From contig JBBKWQ010000012.1 of NCBI GenBank assembly GCA_037969115.1, positions 1 to 7,559 on the forward strand: a stretch of DNA of 7,559 nt, given 5' to 3'. The stretch comes from JBBKWQ01 sp037969115. Its GTDB lineage: Bacteria; Actinomycetota; Acidimicrobiia; Acidimicrobiales; Ilumatobacteraceae. Made by a program: the position numbers and the translations under genes. The notes beneath the pieces were generated by a model. The model worked only from the letters and a program-made list of their open reading frames with translations, was not told the DNA's origin and ran no database searches. Of the stretch, positions 5,172 to 7,559 are shown one piece after another. Position 1 is the first letter of the stretch; each line of letters begins with the position of its first letter.

Positions 5172-5334
5172 ACCGCCGCCGCACGGACCACCCAGCAGCA
5201 ATCCACTCGGAGAATTCGATTCGCCTGGCCTCGGATCACCGATGCCCGCCCCGCACGTGTTGCTCCGCGTCGAGTTGACCGTCGTACCTGAACGCCTTCG
5301 ATGGGAAGTGGGTCGTCACGTGGTCGTGGCTCGT

Positions 5335-5685
5335 TCAGTGTCGGTCTTGGCGGATGGTTGCATCCGCGTCGTGTGAATCGATGCGCCCGAATTTGCTTTC
5401 CAGCAGGCGTTGCATCTTCTGGGCAGCGTCGTGGCAGGCACGTTCGACGGTGTCGGCGGACCCGGTGACGACAACGGGGTCCATGCCAGCGGGCCGTGCT
5501 TCGAGCAGGCATCGCGTTCCCTCGGGGTCGTGGCCCTCGTTGCCGTCTTCGTCGCTGAGGTGAACCTCGACTCGGGTGATGCGCTCGCCGTAGCGATCGA
5601 GTGCAGGGTGGATCGCGGTTTCGACGGTCTGGGCAAGGGTGTCGCTGCCTTCGATGCTGCTGTCAGAATTGAGTTGGATCTTCAT
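5335..5685 (-). CDS. HPF/RaiA-like ribosome-associated protein (116 aa)
   Basis: The start is taken at ATG 5685 because family members begin M-[KQ]-I-Q-[LI]-x-[ST]-D. In-frame upstream ATGs add Thr/Pro-rich residues, and none has a clear ribosome binding site. Family features are I-EGSDTL near residue 11, an alpha helix with ALDRYGERITRVEVHLSDEDG, then C-L-L-E-A-R-P and a second helix (ADTVERACHDAAQKMQRLLESKFGR). It is the short form of S30AE proteins, with no C-terminal dimerisation domain. Related proteins bind the 30S decoding region and silence ribosomes in stress or stationary phase; the role here is inferred from family. It follows the alcohol dehydrogenase gene across a strong hairpin and precedes the DUF1206 gene. 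Confidence 0.85.
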   Translation of the reverse strand: MKIQLNSDSSIEGSDTLAQTVETAIHPALDRYGERITRVEVHLSDEDGNEGHDPEGTRCLLEARPAGMDPVVVTGSADTVERACHDAAQKMQRLLESKFGRIDSHDADATIRQDRH

Positions 5686-5781
5686 CGTCGCCGTTCTCGT
5701 TTCGGTTGTCGGGGGTGTCATCGCTTCGGTCATCGGGCGAACGTGGCCGTGTTCCGATCGAACGATCTGTGACGTGTCGGT

Positions 5782-5827
5782 TGGCCCGGTTCCGGTGCGC
5801 CGGGGGGCGCCGCACCGGAACCGGCCA
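5782..5827 (-). terminator. Strong hairpin between alcohol dehydrogenase and HPF-like genes
   Basis: GGTTCCGGTGCG (5788-5799) and CGCACCGGAACC (5811-5822) form a perfect 12-bp stem with an 11-nt GC-rich loop. A single bulged C (5787) allows five more pairs (5782-5786 with 5823-5827). Located 50 bp past the dehydrogenase stop, it probably terminates that operon, so the HPF-like gene likely has its own promoter in 5686-5781. There is no U-tract. Confidence 0.6.
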
Positions 5828-5876
5828 CTCGGTCTTGGCGCGGTTGGGGCCGCACCTGGACCGGACCTTTCGGGTC

Positions 5877-6932
5877 TTACCCGCTGTGGGTTCCGGGGGT
5901 GAGGACAATCTTGAGGGCGCCGGTGTCGCTGGCGCGTTCGAAGACGTCGTAGGCGTCGTCGATGTCGTCGAGGCCGAAGTGGTGGGTGACGAGGCGTGCC
6001 GGGTCGAGATCGCCGTTGGCGACGAGGCGCAGCAGGGTGGGGGTCGAGTAGGCGTCGACGAGGCCCGTCGTGATGGTGACGTTGCGGGGCCAGAGGTCTT
6101 CGAGGTGCAACGTGACGGGCTTGCCGTGGACGCCGATGTTGGCGATGTGGCCGCCGGGGCGGATCAGTGTGGTGGCGAGTTCGAAGGTGGCGGGAACACC
6201 GACGGCTTCGATGGCGACGTCGGCGCCCAATCCGTCGGTGAGCGAGTGCACGATTTCGAGCGGGTCGTCGCGGCTGTTGTTGATGGTGATGTCGGCGCCG
6301 AATTGCTTGGCGGCTTCGAGCCGGCTGTCGGCGAGGTCGATTGCGATCACGGTGGCCGGGCTGTAGAGCCGTGCTCCGATGATCGCGGACAACCCGATCG
6401 GTCCTGCGCCGACGACGGCGACAACGTCTCCGGGTTGGACGTGGCCATTGAGCACCCCGACCTCGTAGCCGGTCGGCAAGATGTCGGCCAGCATCAGGAC
6501 CGCGTCGTCGGACACACCATCGGGGATCGGATAGGTGGAGAGGTCGGCGAACGGCACACGGACGAGTTCGGCCTGGGTCCCGTCGATCGTGTTGCCGAGG
6601 ATCCAGCCGCCGCCGCCGAGGCATTGTCCGGAGTGGCCGTCGCGGCAGTAGCGGCACGTGCCGCATGCGGTGATGCATGACACGAGGATGCGGTCGCCGA
6701 TGGCGACGCGGCGGACGGCGGTTCCGATGTGGGTGACGGTGCCGACGGCTTCGTGGCCGAGGACGCGTCCGTCGGTGACGGCGGGGACGTCGCCTTTGAG
6801 GATGTGCAGGTCGGTCCCGCAGATCGTTGTGGCGTCGACGCGCACGATGGCGTCGGTGTCGTCGACGATGACCGGGTCGGGGGTCTCTTCCCACGCCTTG
6901 TTCCCGGGCCCGTGGTAGACGAGCGCCTTCAT
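5877..6932 (-). CDS. Zinc-dependent alcohol dehydrogenase, MDR superfamily
   Basis: The product is 351 aa, the normal length for this family. Residues follow the zinc ADH plan: Cys38 in TICGTDLH and His60-Glu61 in GHE, with Asp150 in LADILPTGYE as a likely catalytic zinc ligand. The structural zinc cysteines are 90, 93, 96 and 104 (C-x2-C-x2-C-x7-C). The Rossmann motif GAGPIG is at 175-180, and Asp199 at the end of beta-2 favours NAD over NADP. It should oxidise an alcohol or reduce an aldehyde in the cytoplasm; the substrate cannot be read from sequence. The ATG overlaps the stop of the upstream membrane-protein gene (ATGA), which indicates translational coupling. Confidence 0.92.
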   Translation of the reverse strand: MKALVYHGPGNKAWEETPDPVIVDDTDAIVRVDATTICGTDLHILKGDVPAVTDGRVLGHEAVGTVTHIGTAVRRVAIGDRILVSCITACGTCRYCRDGHSGQCLGGGGWILGNTIDGTQAELVRVPFADLSTYPIPDGVSDDAVLMLADILPTGYEVGVLNGHVQPGDVVAVVGAGPIGLSAIIGARLYSPATVIAIDLADSRLEAAKQFGADITINNSRDDPLEIVHSLTDGLGADVAIEAVGVPATFELATTLIRPGGHIANIGVHGKPVTLHLEDLWPRNVTITTGLVDAYSTPTLLRLVANGDLDPARLVTHHFGLDDIDDAYDVFERASDTGALKIVLTPGTHSG

Positions 6933-7543
6933 GATGTGAGCAGCTCGCTGTGAGGTGCGGCGCCGGTCCGGCGGCGGTGGACGACGCCCAGCACGACCAG
7001 GACGGCCATGAGCGCGGCGGCGATGTAGGCGGCGATCGCGGCGATGCCTGCGATCATGCCGACCGTCGACCATGCATACGCTGACAGCAGGAGACCGCGG
7101 AGCGTTTCGCCCTTGAACAGCGAATCGCGCTGTGCGGTGACACCGCTGGCGGTTGCTTGGAGTTCGTCGATCTGAGCCTGAGGCTCGCCGGCGTCGACAG
7201 CGGTCTGCACGTCGGCTTTGGCGGCGGACTCGACGGCACCGAGATCGGCATAGGTCGCTCCGTCCGCGATGCCCTGCAGATGGCCGTTGATGAAGCTGGC
7301 ATACGCCTCGGCCTCCTTGCCGGTGTCGAGGCGCTGATCGGCGTACTTGACCAGGTCATCACGTCCCTGCCCGGCGAGCGACTCGGCTGATGGGAACGTG
7401 ATGTTCTGTGACGAGAGTTCGTCGCCGACATAGTCGGCCGCGAACCGGTTGCCCCACGTGAGCAAGACAGCCGCGACGAGGAGAACGACGACACCGAGGG
7501 CGCCGGCGCCGATCAGGACACCGTCGACCGTTCGACGGTTCAC
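6929..7543 (-). CDS. Two-TM actinobacterial membrane protein, 5' end uncertain
   Basis: The frame stays open to the right edge, so the real start may lie beyond 7559; the GTG at 7543 (VNRRTVDG) has no clear ribosome binding site but places the first helix sensibly. From there it is 204 aa. TM1 is at about residues 8-30, followed by a ~125-residue external domain rich in Ala, Asp and Gln. That domain carries an NITFPSAESL-like segment, a KYADQRLDTGKEAEAYASFI stretch and a helix-forming region. FKGETLRGLLLSAYAWSTVGMI leads into a long C-terminal hydrophobic segment (about 150-188) and a basic cytosolic tail. I have seen this layout in actinobacterial hypothetical proteins but know no function. 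Its stop overlaps the start of the alcohol dehydrogenase gene by four bases, so the two are probably one operon. Confidence 0.8.
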   Translation of the reverse strand: MNRRTVDGVLIGAGALGVVVLLVAAVLLTWGNRFAADYVGDELSSQNITFPSAESLAGQGRDDLVKYADQRLDTGKEAEAYASFINGHLQGIADGATYADLGAVESAAKADVQTAVDAGEPQAQIDELQATASGVTAQRDSLFKGETLRGLLLSAYAWSTVGMIAGIAAIAAYIAAALMAVLVVLGVVHRRRTGAAPHSELLTS

Positions 7544-7559
7544 CGCAACGACGTCGGGT

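Noticed and set aside
4176..5291. 371-codon plus-strand open frame
   Set aside because: It lies opposite the DUF1206 and LuxR-type genes, has Arg/Asp/His-rich composition without domains, and reflects high-GC codon bias.
5706..6680. 324-codon plus-strand open frame
   Set aside because: It is antisense to the dehydrogenase, and its Val/Gly/Asp-rich composition matches a reverse-strand shadow.
5686..6894. Long Arg/His/Pro-rich minus-strand extension upstream of the HPF-like gene
   Set aside because: It is a frame-shifted shadow of the dehydrogenase gene with extreme Arg content; only the last 116 codons form a real protein.
1..7559. CRISPR array, integrase, transposase or toxin-antitoxin pair
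   Set aside because: No regularly spaced short repeats and no recombinase, transposase or toxin motifs were seen on either strand.

Overview
The window is high-GC DNA with compact genes, many GTG/TTG starts, and protein families typical of Actinobacteria: DUF6458-like, GPGG-tail small membrane protein, DUF1206 and two-TM actinobacterial membrane proteins. The fibronectin-III secreted protein and the secreted protein with the RILDTR...LNVTAV...LNF...VPNAVIV...DVVGY pattern point to Acidimicrobiia (Ilumatobacter-like). This is judged from protein style and remains an inference.

Left part (1-2950, + strand) is an accessory, surface-protein region. The 3' part of a gene for a fibronectin-III secreted protein (to 1165) is followed by a gene for a second secreted protein (1520-2527). 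Each is followed by a copy of the same repeat, about 60 bp long (1216-1276 and 2748-2808, three differences). Its core is the 3' half of a tRNA-Ala(TGC) gene in antisense orientation. The two direct copies, spaced exactly 1532 bp, bracket the second secreted-protein gene with its own upstream region and two hairpins. It looks like a one-gene cassette delimited by tRNA-derived attachment-site remnants, with no integrase in view. This is the most unusual feature of the window.

Middle part (2950-3900, + strand) is a run of very small stress/envelope genes. In order they are a 47-aa GPGG-tail membrane protein, an 82-aa DUF6458-like two-TM protein, a 24-aa single-TM peptide with a strong ribosome binding site, and a 61-aa CsbD-like protein. 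A perfect 14-bp palindrome lies about 80 bp upstream of the first of these.

Right part (3975-7559, - strand) converges on the small-gene run across a hairpin. Read in transcription order it holds a two-TM membrane protein (5' end possibly outside the window), a zinc alcohol dehydrogenase overlapping it by ATGA, a strong hairpin, a HPF/RaiA-like ribosome-hibernation protein, a six-TM DUF1206 protein, a hairpin, and a free-standing LuxR-type HTH regulator. HPF, CsbD, DUF1206 and the small membrane proteins together suggest a stress/dormancy neighbourhood, with the LuxR-type protein as candidate regulator. That functional link is inferred from gene content only.
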